Shown piece after piece: positions 34,575 through 45,799 of a stretch of DNA of 64,000 bases. The notes under the pieces are model-generated. The model was not told where the DNA came from, made no database searches, and worked only from the letters and a program-made list of their open reading frames with translations. The position numbers and the translations under genes were made by a program. The DNA is from Capra hircus (Eukaryota > Chordata > Mammalia > Artiodactyla > Bovidae): contig NC_030813.1 of assembly GCF_001704415.2 (NCBI RefSeq), positions 18,184,001-18,248,000 of the forward strand. The letters run 5' to 3'. Positions within the stretch are counted from its first letter, which is position 1, and each line of letters starts with the position of its first letter.

Positions 34575-35304
34575 CAGTTCAGTTCAGTCGCTCAGTCGTA
34601 TCCAACTCTTTGCGACCCCATGAATCGCAGCATGCCCGGGCTCCCTGTCCATCACCAACTCCCGGAGTTCATTCAAACTCACATCCATTGAGTCAGTGAT
34701 GCCATCCAGCCATCTCATCCTCTGTCGTCCCCTTCTCCTCCTGCCCTCAATCCCTCCCAGCATCAGAGTCTTTTCCAATGAGTCAACTCTTTGCATGAGG
34801 TGGCCAAAGTACTGGAATTTCAGCTTTAGCATCATTCCTTCCAAAGAAATCCCAGGGTTGATCTCCTTCAGAATGGACTGGTTGGATCTCCTTGCAGTCC
34901 AAGGGACTCTCAAGAGTCTTCTCCAACACCACAGTTCAAAGCATCAATTCTTCGGCTCTCAGCCTTCTTCACAGTCCAACTCTCACATCCATACATGACC
35001 ACAGGAAAAACCATAGCCTTGACTAGACAGATCTTAGTCAGCAAAGTAATGTCTCTGCTTTTGAATATGCTATCAAGGTTGGTCATAACTTTTCTTCCAA
35101 GGAGTAAGCGTCTTTTAATTTCATGGCTGCAGTCACCATCTGTAGTGATTTTGGAGCCCCCAAAAATAAAGTCTGACACTGTTTCCACTGTTTTCTCCAT
35201 CTATTTCCCATGGAGTGATGGGACCAGATGTCATGATCTTCGTTTTCTGAATGTTGAGCTTTAAGCCAACTTTTTCACTCTCCTCTTTTACTTTCATCAA
35301 GAGG
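34575..35304 (-). mobile_element. BovB LINE 3' end, antisense, with target duplication
   Basis: 730 bp of reversed BovB, 5'-truncated. The direct repeat acagtgtt flanks it at 34567-34574 and 35305-35312. Long open minus-strand frames (34584-34913, 34910-35200 and 35133-35339) retain the C-terminal BovB blocks, split by frameshifts, such as 'LVKAMVFPVVMYGCESW'. The RT catalytic motif is not included. Confidence 0.93.
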
Positions 35305-35312
35305 ACAGTGTT

Positions 35313-36110
35313 AGGTATTAAAAATTCACCAGTGAGCAAAACAACTTGGTCCCTGTCTTGTGGACTTTACAGCCTAATTCAAAGACAAAGCTTCAATTTC
35401 ACAAATAGTCCCAGAAGTGAATATATAGTACATTAAACAGGAATCTATTGATTGCCTTATATAAATTAAAGCAATAAAACCAATGAAAACCTTTGTTCTT
35501 GCAGGACTCATATTCTGATTGGGTGGTTTTAGGAGATTGAGGCAGAAAAATAGTAAATAAGATGAGCTAAGAGTAGGCAGGATAAGTAAGAAAAATACAA
35601 AGTATATTTAAAGGTGACATATGCTATGTGGTAAAATAAAGGATGGATCAGGACTAGGCGATAAGGGAGGGTTGCAGCTTTAAATATACTGTCCATAGAA
35701 GTCCTTACTTCTGAGAAGATGACAGTTGAGTAAATACGTGAAGTGAGGACAGGTGAGAGGCTGAACAGAGAGTGTGGGTGTGGTTACATATGAGGAGCAT
35801 TTGAAGCAGAGGGAATATAAGTACAAGGACTTAAGGGCAGGCAGCATCATTTCTGAAGGATAGCAATGGGCTGGAGTAGAGCACATTATGGGAAGAACAG
35901 TGAGTTGAAATCAGAGAGGGAGAGGGCGTGGTGATGTGGGATACATCGATTGATTGATTTGCTATTGTCAGTTGTTTGGCTTTTGCTTGGAATGAGATAT
36001 AGAACAATTGGAGGGTTTAGCAGGAAGATGGCAAGATCTTTAGCAAGATCCTCTGTGATCCTACTTCTGTTTAAATAGGATCACCCTACAGGCTACATTG
36101 AAAATAGAAT
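35313..36110 (-). mobile_element. L2 LINE relic, antisense
   Basis: The reversed L2 3' region: 'AGTGAGCAAAACAACTTGG', 'CAGAGGGAATATAAGTACAAGG', 'TTGGAATGAGATATAGAACAATTGG' and 'AGGATCACCCTACAGGCTACATTG' correspond in order to antisense L2. The BovB at 34575 inserted at its edge. Confidence 0.6.
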
Positions 36111-36496
36111 GAACTAGGCATAAGAGCGGATCCACAGAGGCCAGTTTGTACAATAATTCTGTACAAATTTAGCTTGTACAATAATCATGGTAGCATGAAT
36201 CTTAGAAGTGAGACTGTTCTTTTCTATGAAAAGTTTATAAAGAGAAAAGAAAGCAATAAACAAAGTTATAGTGGTATGGGTATGCAAGAGAAGATACACT
36301 TTGGACATAAATTTGTGTTGTATGAAAGATGATGGGAATGTAATTTTTTGTAAAATAGGTACTTTGCAATGAGAAAACTACATTGAAAAATTCAGGAATC
36401 AACAAAATTTAGTGCTTCTTTCTCTGTGTTTTAATAGTACATTATACAAATTACTATGTGAACATCTGTCTCACTATCCTTAATTGTAATTTCTTA
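36111..36496. other. No recognised gene or repeat
   Basis: AT-rich, unassigned. Confidence 0.4.
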
Positions 36497-39205
36497 TTAA
36501 AAAGCACAGACATCCAAGACAAGGTTTCCACTTTTGCCACTATTATTCAACATAGTTCTGGAAGTCCTAGCCACAGCAATCAGAGAAGAAAAAGAAATAA
36601 AAGGAATCCATATCAGAAAAGAAGAGGTAGAGCTCTCACTGTTTGCAGATGACATCATACTGTACCTAGAAAACCCTAAATATAGTATCAGAAAATTACT
36701 AGAGCTAATCAGTGAATTTAGAAAAGTTGCAGGATACAAAATAAATACACAGAAATCACTTACATTTCTATATAATAACTGAAAAAATCGGAAAGAGCAG
36801 TTAAGGAATCAATCCCATTCACCATTTCAACAAAAAGAATTAAATATCTAGGATTAAACTCACCTAAGGAGACAAAAGAACTGTACACAGAAAATCATAA
36901 GACACTAATTAAAGAAATCAAAGATGATGTAAGCAGATGGAGAGATATTCCATGTTCCTGGGTAGGAAGAATCAATATTTTGAAAATGTCTATACTACCA
37001 AATGCAACCTACAGATTTAATGTGATCCCTATCAAATTACCAATAGCATTTTTCACAGAACTAGAACAAAATATTTTCACAATTCATATGGAAACACAAA
37101 AGACCCTGAATAGCCAAAGCCGTCTTGAGAAAGAAGAATGGAGCTGGAGAAATCAAGCTTCCTGACTTCAGATTATACTACAAAGCTACAGTCATCAAGA
37201 CAGTATGTTAACTGGCACAAAAACAGAAATATAGACCAATGGAACAAGATAGAAAACCCATAAATAACCCCATGCACCTATGGGTCCCTTATTTTTGACA
37301 AAGGAGGCAAGAATATACAATGGTGCAAAAACAGCCTCTTCAATATATGGTGCTGGGAAAACTGGACAGCTACATGTAAAAGAATTAAGTTAGAACACTT
37401 CCTAATACCATATGCAAAGATAAACTCAAAGTGGATTAAAGACCTAAATTTAAGACCAGAAGCTATAAAACTCTTAGAGGAGAACATAGAACACTTGATA
37501 ACATAAACCAAAGCAAGATCCTCTATGACCCACCTCCTAGAGTAACAGAAATAAAAACAAAAGTAAGCAAGTGGGACCTGATTAAACTTAAAAGCTTTTG
37601 CACAGCAAAGGAAACTATAAGCAAGGTGAAAAGACAACCCTCAGAATGGGAGAAAATAATAGCAAGTGAAATAACTGACAAAGGATTAATTTCCAAAATA
37701 TACAAGCAGCTCATACAACTCAATACCAGAAAAACAAACCACTCAACCAAAAAGCGGGGAAAAGACCTAAACAGACATTTCTCCAAAGAAGACATACAGA
37801 TGGCTAACAAACACATGAAAAGATGCTCAACATCCCTCATTGTTGGAGAAATGCAAATCAAAACTACAATGAGATATCACCTCACACCAGTCAGAATGGT
37901 CTTCATCAAAAAGTCTACAAACAATAAATGCTGGAAAGTGTGTGGAGAAAAGGGAACATTTTTGCGCTGTTGGTGGGAATGTAAATTGATACAGCCACTA
38001 TGGAAAACAGTATGGAGATTCCTTATAAAAACTAGGAATAAAACCACCATATGACCCAGCAGTCCCACTCCTAGACATATACCCTGAGGAGACCAAAATT
38101 AAAAGAGACACATGTATTTCATTGTTTTTTGCAGCACTATTTCCAATAGCTAGAACATGGAAGCAACCTAGATGTCCATCAACAGATGAATGGATAAAGA
38201 TGTTGTGGTATATATATACAATGGAACATTACTCAGCTATAAAAAGGAACACATTTGAGTCAGTTCTAATGAGGTGGATGAAACTAGAACCTATCATACA
38301 GAGTGAAGTGAGTCAGAAAGAGAAAGTTAAATACTGTATTCTAACACATATATATGGAATCTAGAAAAATGGTACTGAAGAATTTATTTACAGGGCAATA
38401 ATGGAGAAACAGACATGGAGAATAGACTTATGGACATGGGGAGAGGGGAGGAGAGGGTGACCTGTATGGAGAGAGTAACATAGAAACTTACATTACCATA
38501 TATAAAATAGATAGCCAATGGGAATTTGCTGTATGTCTCAGGAAACTCAAACAGGGGCTCTGTATCAACCCAGAGGGGTGGGATGGGGAGAGAGATGGCA
38601 GGGAGGTTCAAGAGGGAGGGGATATATGTATACCTATGGCTGATTCATGTTGAGGTTTGAAAGAAAACAGCAAAGTTCTGTAAAGCAATTATCCTTCAAT
38701 AAAAAATAAATAAGTTAAAAAAAAAAAAAACAAAGACATCATTTTTCTGACAATAGTCCATATAGTCAGAGCTATGCTTTTTCCAGTAGTCGTGTATGGA
38801 TGTGAGAATTGGACTATAAAGAAGGCTGAGTGCCAAAGAATTGATGCCTTCAAACTGTGGTGCTGGAGAAGACTCTTGAGAGGCCCTTGGACTGCAAGGA
38901 GATCCAACCAGTTAATCCTAAAGGAAATCAATCCTGCATATTCATTGGAAGGACTGATGCTGAAGCTCCAATACTTTGGCAATTGATACAAAGAGCCAAC
39001 TCATTGGAAAAGACCTGATGCTGGAAAAGATTGAGAGCAAGAGTAGACCGGGGCGGCAGAGGATGAGATGGTTAGACAGCATCACTGACTCAATGGATAT
39101 GAGTTTGAGCAAACTCCAGGAGACAGTGAAGGATAGTGAAGTCTGGCATGCTGCAGTTCATAGTGTAGAAAGAGTCAAACATGACTTGGAGACTGAACAA
39201 CAAAA
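36497..39205 (+). mobile_element. BovB 3' end split by an L1 insertion
   Basis: The BovB sequence appears in two parts: a stub at 36497-36514 (attaaaaagcacagacat type) and the main part at 38731-39205. The main part contains 'TAGTCGTGTATGGATGTGAG', 'TGGAGAAGACTCTTGAGAGG' and the usual end near 'GACTGAACAACAA'. The L1 at 36515-38730 lies between them. It is 5'-truncated with no RT core. The stub is short, so the split is an inference from the matching flanks. Confidence 0.75.
36515..38730 (+). mobile_element. 5'-truncated L1: ORF2 3' half, 3' UTR and poly(A)
   Basis: It starts in the ORF2 reverse-transcriptase region and ends in an A run at 38717-38730. The catalytic motif reads LFADDIILYL at about 36640-36670. 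Downstream blocks for the thumb and Cys-rich C terminus are split by stops and frameshifts (frames near 36534-36782, 36980-37165, 37626-38054 and 38122-38364). The 3' UTR ends with 'CCTTCAATAAAAAATAAATAAG'. Imperfect flanking repeats (36499-36514 and about 38725-38740) fit a target duplication. It is not competent to move. Confidence 0.92.
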
Positions 39206-39302
39206 AGTACGTCTATCTGCATAAAACTGTGGACTCCTTTGGAGAGGGACATGGGTGTTGTTAATCTGCTTGTCATTGTTGCTGAAATGGCTCTGGGCAT
39301 AT

Positions 39303-39710
39303 GGTTCAGTTCAGTTCAGTTCAGTTGCTCAGTCGTGTCCGACTCTTTGAGACCCCATGAATCGCAGCAGGCCAGGCCTCCCTGTCCATCACCATCTCCC
39401 GGAGTTCACTCAGACTCATGTCCATCAAGTCCGTGATGCCATCCAGCCATCTCATCCTCTGTCATCCCCTTCTCCTCCTGCCCCCAGTCTCTCCCAGCAT
39501 CAGAATCTTTTCCAATGAGTCAACTCTTTGCATGAGGTGGCCAAAGTTCTGGAGTTTCAGCTTTAGCATCATTCCTTCCAAAGAAATCCCAGGGTTGATC
39601 TCCTTCAGAATGGACTGGTTGGATCTCCCTGCAGTCCAAGGGACTCTCAAGAGTCTTCTTCAACACCACAGTTCAAAGCATCAATTCTTCGGCGCTCAGC
39701 CTTCTTAGGC
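39303..39710 (-). mobile_element. BovB LINE 3' end, antisense
   Basis: Reversed BovB end beginning with four CAGTT units and running to 'CAATTCTTCGGCGCTCAGCCTTCTT'. The minus frame 39462-39650 keeps 'VPWTAGRSNQSILKEINPG'. 5'-truncated. Confidence 0.92.
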
Positions 39711-41608
39711 ACTTAATAAATTCACATTGAATAAATTCAATGAGTTAAAAAATAAACAATGTAGTTTTCAGTAGTCTGAGTGAACTAGTTAATATCAGGC
39801 ACTGTACTTTCTGTATCTTTTAATAGTCAGTGTTGGTAGCTTATTGCTTTGGGCATGTAATTGCCTCCTGGCCTGGAACTGTGGTGATATGCTTAAATGC
39901 ATTTGTGTATTTACTGTTACCACACAATATACTATCATACCCAGAAATTTTACATTATTGCTAACTTTTTTTAGTACCCTGAAGTACTACAGGATATGTG
40001 CCTGAGAATAAACTGTGTATCTGGCCTAATCTGGGGAAGGGTTAGGACATTTTCCCCCGAGTAGAGGGAGAATTTGTTGATCAGCTTATATGAAAAAAAC
40101 CTTCATTTCTCAAATGATCCCATCTGCAAATGAAATTCATTATTGTTATTTATCATTTGTTGAGCACAAACTGTGTACTCAGTGCTATAAAAAAACTTCC
40201 CAAACTACAAGAAAACGGAGGATGACATGTCCATGCCTCAGGGCTTAACAATCTATACCGAGCACAGCATGCAATTCTTATATGATGGTAGCAGTAAAAG
40301 TGACTGTATCTTGAAAGTGATAGGCTCCTGGAGATTTTATTATGTTTTTATGATTAGAGAGGGCTTACAAAGACATTTTGTCCAAAAAAACTTACCAAAT
40401 GAAAAATTGTTAGGGATAATACTTAGAGGGAAGTAGTAGTCAAATGATACTCAAATGAGTTAGACTGACCTTATCCTAGAGTGAACTCGAGTGCTTATCT
40501 ATGTGAGGAGGTTACTGGTGAGTCAAGAAATGATTTGGGCAAATTAAAGTAAATAATATCCATGGACTCATATGCAGCTAGCATTTCATTGTTTTTCAAT
40601 ATGAATCTTCTTTCTAATAATGGAATCAATAATAAGTTCTAGTATTTATGGAGAGAATTGTGATAAAATAAAAAAATAAAACTTGTGATAAAATTGTGAT
40701 AAAATTGTGTTTTCTATAGTAAACCTATAGAAAATAATTTCCTTCTTAGATTTCTCTGAGTTTTAACACACATTTAAATAACTCAAATACAATTATAGAA
40801 TGTGTAAGAGATTCCAGACAAATAGCATAAGATTTGGATGAGATATACAAAAAGATAATGCTGTTTCTTTAAAACAACAGGGCATTGGAGCGTGTTTGTT
40901 AACGTGTCATGCTTTAGAAAAGTTTAGGGAGAGAAATGTACAACTGAAATTTTTCCCAAATCACATAGCTGAGAGAACAGACTTGGGGTTGAGTCAGGCA
41001 TTTTCCTCATCAGCTTTTATGGGAAGCAGAGGCTACAGTCAGATTATCTAAAATATTACTTTAAAATTGCAGTACATGTTCTTAGAACTGTTGTCTCAAC
41101 TCAATTGCCTCAACACTGTCATATTTACTTTATATACTCAGGTGCTCACCGTCACAGAATACCACCATACCGCCAAGCTTTGAGCTTGATGTTTATCTCT
41201 GTGATTACTTTTCTCCCTCCTAATCTGTAATATTTAGGGAGACTGTTGCTCACCCACAACAAAATAAACACACAACTTGGAGCACATCTATCCAATGGGC
41301 CACTGCAGCTCAGTAAAATCCTCACCCGAAATGGTCACTATATAGCAGACAGATTCTTTACCATCTGATCTCCCAGGAAGCCCATGATTTTCTCCTTTAA
41401 TGATACTGCCTAAGATCACCCTAGGCTCCTAGACCCTTAGCTTCTGCTTTATCTTCTGCTGAATCTTAGCTCTGAATTCCCCATGATGCTTGCTACCACT
41501 TACTTTTCTGATAGAAGGGGGAAGATACAAGAAGAGGCCTTAAGTAGGATAAATTCAGAAGAATCATCATCATCTAGATAATTTTTGCTAAACTTTAAAA
41601 GTATGTAA
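39711..41608. other. Mostly unrecognised sequence with two small SINE/L2 remnants
   Basis: A reversed L2/MIR tail fragment is likely at about 40145-40195 (ATTTGTTGAGCACAAACTG). A decayed reversed tRNA-derived SINE head lies at about 41280-41390 (CAGATTCTTTACCATCTG, CCCAGGAAGCCC). No gene was seen. Confidence 0.45.
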
Positions 41609-43976
41609 AAGTAGGGAGTCAAGAAACACCTGGAGAAACAGGCAAAATTTGGCCTTGGAGTATAGAATGAAGCAGGGCAAAGGCTAATAGAGTTCTGTCA
41701 GGAGAATGCACTGGATATAGCAAACACCCTTTTCCAACAACACAAGAAAAAACTCTACACATGGACATCACCAGATGGTCAACACTTAAATCAGATTGAT
41801 TATATTTGCAGCCAAAGATGGAGAAGCTCTATACAGTCAGCAAAAACAAGACCAGGAGCTGACTGTGGCTCAGATCATGAACTCCTTATTGCCAAATTCA
41901 GACTTAAATTGAAGAAAGTAGGGAAAACCACTAGACCATTCAGGTATGATCTCAATCAAATCCCTAACGACTATACAGTGGAAGTGAGAAATAGATCTAA
42001 GGGCCTAGATCTGATAGACAGAGTGCCTGATGAACTCTGAATGTTCATGACACTGTACAGGAGACAGGGATCACGACCATCCTCAAGAAAAAGAAATGCA
42101 AAAAAAGCAAAGTGGCTTTCTGAGGAGGCCTTATAAATAGCTGTGAAAAGAAGAGAAGTGAAAGGCAAAGAAGAAAAGGAAAGATATACCCATTTGAATG
42201 CAGAGTTACAAAGAACAGCAAGGAGCGATAAGAAAGCCTTCCTCAGTGATCAGTGCAAAGAAATAGAGGAAAACAATAGAATGGGAAAGACTAGAGATCT
42301 CTTAAAGAAAATTAGAGATACCAAGGGAAACTTTCATGCAAAGATAGGCTCAATAAAGGACAGAAATTGGTATGGACCTAACTGAAGCCGAAGATATTAA
42401 GAAGTAGAAAGAATGCACAGAAGAACTATTCAAAAAAATCTTCACGAACCAGATAATCATGATGGTGTGATCACTCACCTAGAGCCAGACATCCTGGAAT
42501 GCAAAGTCAAGTGGGCCTTAGGAAGCATCACTATGAACAGAGCTAGTGGAGGTGATGGAATTTCAGTTGAGCTGTTTCAAATCCTAAGAGATGATGCTGT
42601 GAAAGTGCTGCATTCAATATGCCAGCAAATTTGGAAAACTCAACAGTGGCCACAGGACTGGAAAAGGTCCATTTTCATTTCAATCCCAAAGAAAGGCAAT
42701 GCCAAAGAATGCTCAAACTACTGCACAATTGCACTCATCTCACACGCTAGTGAAGTAATGCTCAAAATTCTCCAAGTCAGGCTTCAACAATATGTGAACT
42801 GTGAACTTCCAGATGTTCAACTGGTTTTAGAAAAGGTAGGGGAATCAGAGATCAAATTGCCAACATCCGTTGGATCATGGAAAAAGCAAGAGAGTTCCAG
42901 AAAAACATCTGTTTCTGCTTTATTGACTATGCCAAAGCCTTTGACTGTATGGATCACAATAAACTGTGGAATGTTCTTTAAGAGATGGGAATAAAAGACC
43001 ACCTGATCTGCCTCTTGAAAACTCTATTCATATCAGGAAGCAACTGTTAGAACTGGACATGGAACAGACTGGTTCCAAATATGAAAAGGAGTATGTCAAG
43101 GTTGTATATTGTCATCCTGTGTATTTAACTTATATGCAGAGTACATCATGAGAAACGCTGGGCTTGATTAAGCACAAGGTGGAATCAAGATTGCTGGAAG
43201 AAATATCAATAACCTCAGATATGCAGATGACACCACCTTTATGGCAGAAAGTGAAGAAGAACTAAAGAGGTTCTTGGGGAAATTGAAAGAGGAGAGTGAA
43301 AAAGTTGACTTCAGGCTCAACATTCAGAAAACTAAGATCAAGGCATCTGGTCTCATCACTTCATGGCAAATAGATGGGGAAACAGTGGAAACAGTGTCAG
43401 ACTTTATTTTTCTGGGCTCCAAAAATGCCGCAGATGATGACTGCAGCCATGAAATTAAAAGACGCTTACTCCTTGGAGGAAAGTTATGACCAACCTAGAC
43501 AGCATATTAAAAAGCAGAGACATTACTTTGCCAACAAACGTGCGTCTAGTCAAAGCTATGGTTTTTCCAGTAGTCATGTATGGATGTGAGAGTTGGCCTA
43601 TAAATGAAGCTGAGCACCAAAGAACTGATGCTTTTGAACTGTGGTGTTGGAGAAGACTCTTGAGAGTCCCCTGTCTATCCTAAAGGAAATAAGTCCTGAG
43701 TATTTATTGAAAGGACTGATGTTGAAGCTGAAATTCCAATACTTTGGCCACCTGATGCAAAGAATTGACTTATTTGAAAAGACGCCAATGCTGGGAAAGA
43801 TTGAAGGTGGAAAGAGCAGGGGATGACAGAGGATGAGATGGTTGGATGGCATCATTGATTCAATGGACATTAGTTTGAGTAAACTCTGGGAGTTGGTGAT
43901 GGCCAGGGAGGCCTGGTGTGCTGTGGTCCATGGGGTCACAAAGAGTTGGACATGACTGAGGGACTGAACTGAACTG
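41609..43976 (+). mobile_element. Long 5'-truncated BovB LINE with perfect target duplication
   Basis: The largest BovB here (~2.37 kb), bracketed by the 12-bp repeat aaaagtatgtaa at 41597-41608 and 43977-43988. It begins inside the endonuclease domain and keeps that domain's C-terminal GSDHELL block (SDH motif) near 41870. RT blocks follow: 'IPKKGNAKECSNYCTIALIS' near 42690 (the usual Arg before TIAL is Cys), 'FIDYAKAFD' in altered frame near 42925, 'CQGCILS' near 43095, and the catalytic 'RYADDTT' near 43217. Several frameshifts and stops split it, for example around 42380, 42980 and 43490. It ends with the family's usual GAACTGAACTGAA terminus and cannot move on its own. Confidence 0.95.
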
Positions 43977-43988
43977 AAAAGTATGTAA

Positions 43989-44318
43989 TTATTTGCTAGT
44001 TGTAGAATTTCACACCATTTTTCCTGAACCTTAGCTACCATTAAGCTCCAGTTTATAACATTCTCTCTTTCCCTCTGCAGAAGAACTTATCTTTTTTCCC
44101 ATCAGGTAAAATTCTCAAATCTGATATTGTCTCTGTGTTGACTTTTGTTTTCTTAAATAGCTCTTTTCCCTTCAGTTTAGAGAAAAAAATTGTTTGTCTA
44201 TGTCTCTAAATCTTACTACCTGTGTTCTAAAGATCATATCTCCACTCCAGGAGTTCTCCAATTTCATTATTGTACCTCTTTCCGTGCTTCAAATATTTCT
44301 TTTCTCTCTTTATATATA
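43989..44318. other. No recognised gene or repeat
   Basis: Pyrimidine-rich sequence with no supported exon. Confidence 0.4.
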
Positions 44319-44567
44319 TGCTGCTGCTAAGTCGCTCCAGTCGTGTCCGACTCTGTGCGACTCCATAGACAGCAGCTCACCAGGCTCCCCCGTCCCTGGG
44401 ATTCTCCAGGCAAGAACACTGGAGTGGGTTGCCATTTCCTTCTCCAATGCATGAAAGTGAAAAGTGAACGTGAAGTCACTCAGTCATGTCCGACTCCTAG
44501 CGACCCCTTCCTCCATCCATGGAATTTTCCAGGTGAGAGTACTGGAGTGGAGTGCCATTGTCTTCTC
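44319..44567 (-). mobile_element. BovA dimer SINE, antisense
   Basis: Begins 'GCTGCTGCTAAGTCGCTCCAG', the reversed tail with the AGC repeat. It contains two reversed BovA units joined by 'GTGAAAAGTGAACGTGAAG' and ends 'TGTCTTCTCC'. It inserted in or beside a TA-rich simple repeat, which now lies on its right. Confidence 0.9.
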
Positions 44568-44795
44568 CATATATATATATATATATAAGTTCAGTTATAT
44601 AGCATATATATATATAGTTATATAGAGTCATAACATATGTTTATATATATAAAGAGAAAAGAAAAATTGGATTATACAATTATGGATATCTATATAGTTT
44701 TATATATGTTAATGGTATATATATAGTTATATATAATCTTATATAAGTTACATATATATGTATTATGTATATATAAATTATATATATCACATAAC
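44568..44795. repeat. TA-rich cryptic simple repeat
   Basis: Interrupted runs of TA, TATATAGT and TATATAAG. Self-complementary and likely polymorphic. It separates two BovA dimers in opposite orientation. Confidence 0.85.
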
Positions 44796-44881
44796 ATGAG
44801 GCAGAGGGCAGGTCTTCAATTTCTCTACCTTTCTATGGATAGTCCTTCAGCTTCCAAGATAACGAGATAGCTAGTATCAAT

Positions 44882-45075
44882 ACTAAGGGTCAGACATGAC
44901 TGAGCGACTTCACTTTCACTTTTCACTTTCATGCATTGGAGAGGGAAATGGCAACCCACTCCAGTGTTCTTGCCTGGAGAATCCCAGGGACGGGGGAGCC
45001 TGGTGGGCTGCCGTCTGTGGGGTTGCACAGAGTCAGAGACGACTAAAGTGACTTAGCAGCAGCAGCAGCAGCAGC
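44882..45075 (+). mobile_element. 5'-truncated BovA dimer SINE with (CAG)n tail
   Basis: It starts inside the first BovA unit (GGTCAGACATGACTGAGC), runs through the linker and a full second unit, and ends in an AGC/CAG run at about 45055-45077. The 9-bp repeat agtatcaat at 44873-44881 and 45076-45084 marks both ends. Confidence 0.9.
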
Positions 45076-45162
45076 AGTATCAATGTACTGTATGTTAGAT
45101 AATAAGAGGATGAGAGAGGGAAAGAAAACAAAAATATATATATTTTTCCTTCTGATAGTTCA

Positions 45163-45194
45163 CACACACGCACGCATGCATGCACGCACGCACG
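45163..45194. repeat. (CA)n then (GCAC)n microsatellite
   Basis: A CA run changes to GCAC/GCAT units just before a Bov-tA head. Confidence 0.9.
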
Positions 45195-45390
45195 CTTCTC
45201 TGATAGCTCAGTTGGTAAAGAATCCCGCTGCAATGCAGGAGACCCCTGGGTCAATTCCTGGGTCAGAAGGTCCACTGGAGGGGATAGGCTACCCACTCTA
45301 GTATTGTGGCCTGGAGAATTCCACTGACTGTATAGTCAGTCTATGGGGTTGTAAAGAGTTGGATATGACTGAGCAACTTTCACTTTCATA
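45195..45390 (+). mobile_element. Bov-tA SINE (variant)
   Basis: Head 'GCTTCTCTGATAGCTCAG' and a shortened, diverged BovA unit with 'GGTCCACTGGAGGGGATAGG'. It is the plus half of another facing inverted pair. Confidence 0.88.
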
Positions 45391-45412
45391 TATATATGTA
45401 TGTATTTGGTTA

Positions 45413-45624
45413 TGAAAGTGAAAGTGAAGTCGCTCAGGCATGTCTGACTGTTTGTGACCCCATGGAGTGTAGTGTACCAGGCTCCTCCATCCATGATTTT
45501 TCAGGCAAGAATACTGGAGTGGGTTTCCATTTCTTTTTCCAGGAGATCTTCCTGACCCAGGGATTAAACTTGGGTCTCCCACATTGTAGGCAGATGTTTT
45601 ACCCTCTGAGTCACCAGGGATGTC
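45413..45624 (-). mobile_element. Bov-tA SINE, antisense
   Basis: Complete in reverse from 'GAAAGTGAAAGTGAAGTCGC' to the head 'CTCTGAGTCACCAGGGATGTCC'. It faces the plus-strand SINE at 45195-45390 across about 20 bp. Confidence 0.92.
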
Positions 45625-45799
45625 CATTAGTTATTATATACATATATAAATGTTATGTATGCTAAGATAAATATCATACATATATGATGACTAATTTGTA
45701 TATAGCTTATACGCATGTATTCATATCAAAATAAGGAAAAACCATATCTACTATAGTCCCCATTTCTGCAGCTACTTGTATGGTCATCACTGGTATTTT

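Noticed and set aside
36515..38730. Active L1
   Set aside because: 5'-truncated, lacks ORF1 and the endonuclease, and ORF2 has several stops and frameshifts.
44568..44795. Replication origin or matrix attachment site
   Set aside because: AT richness alone is explained by a simple repeat. Nothing specific supports a function.
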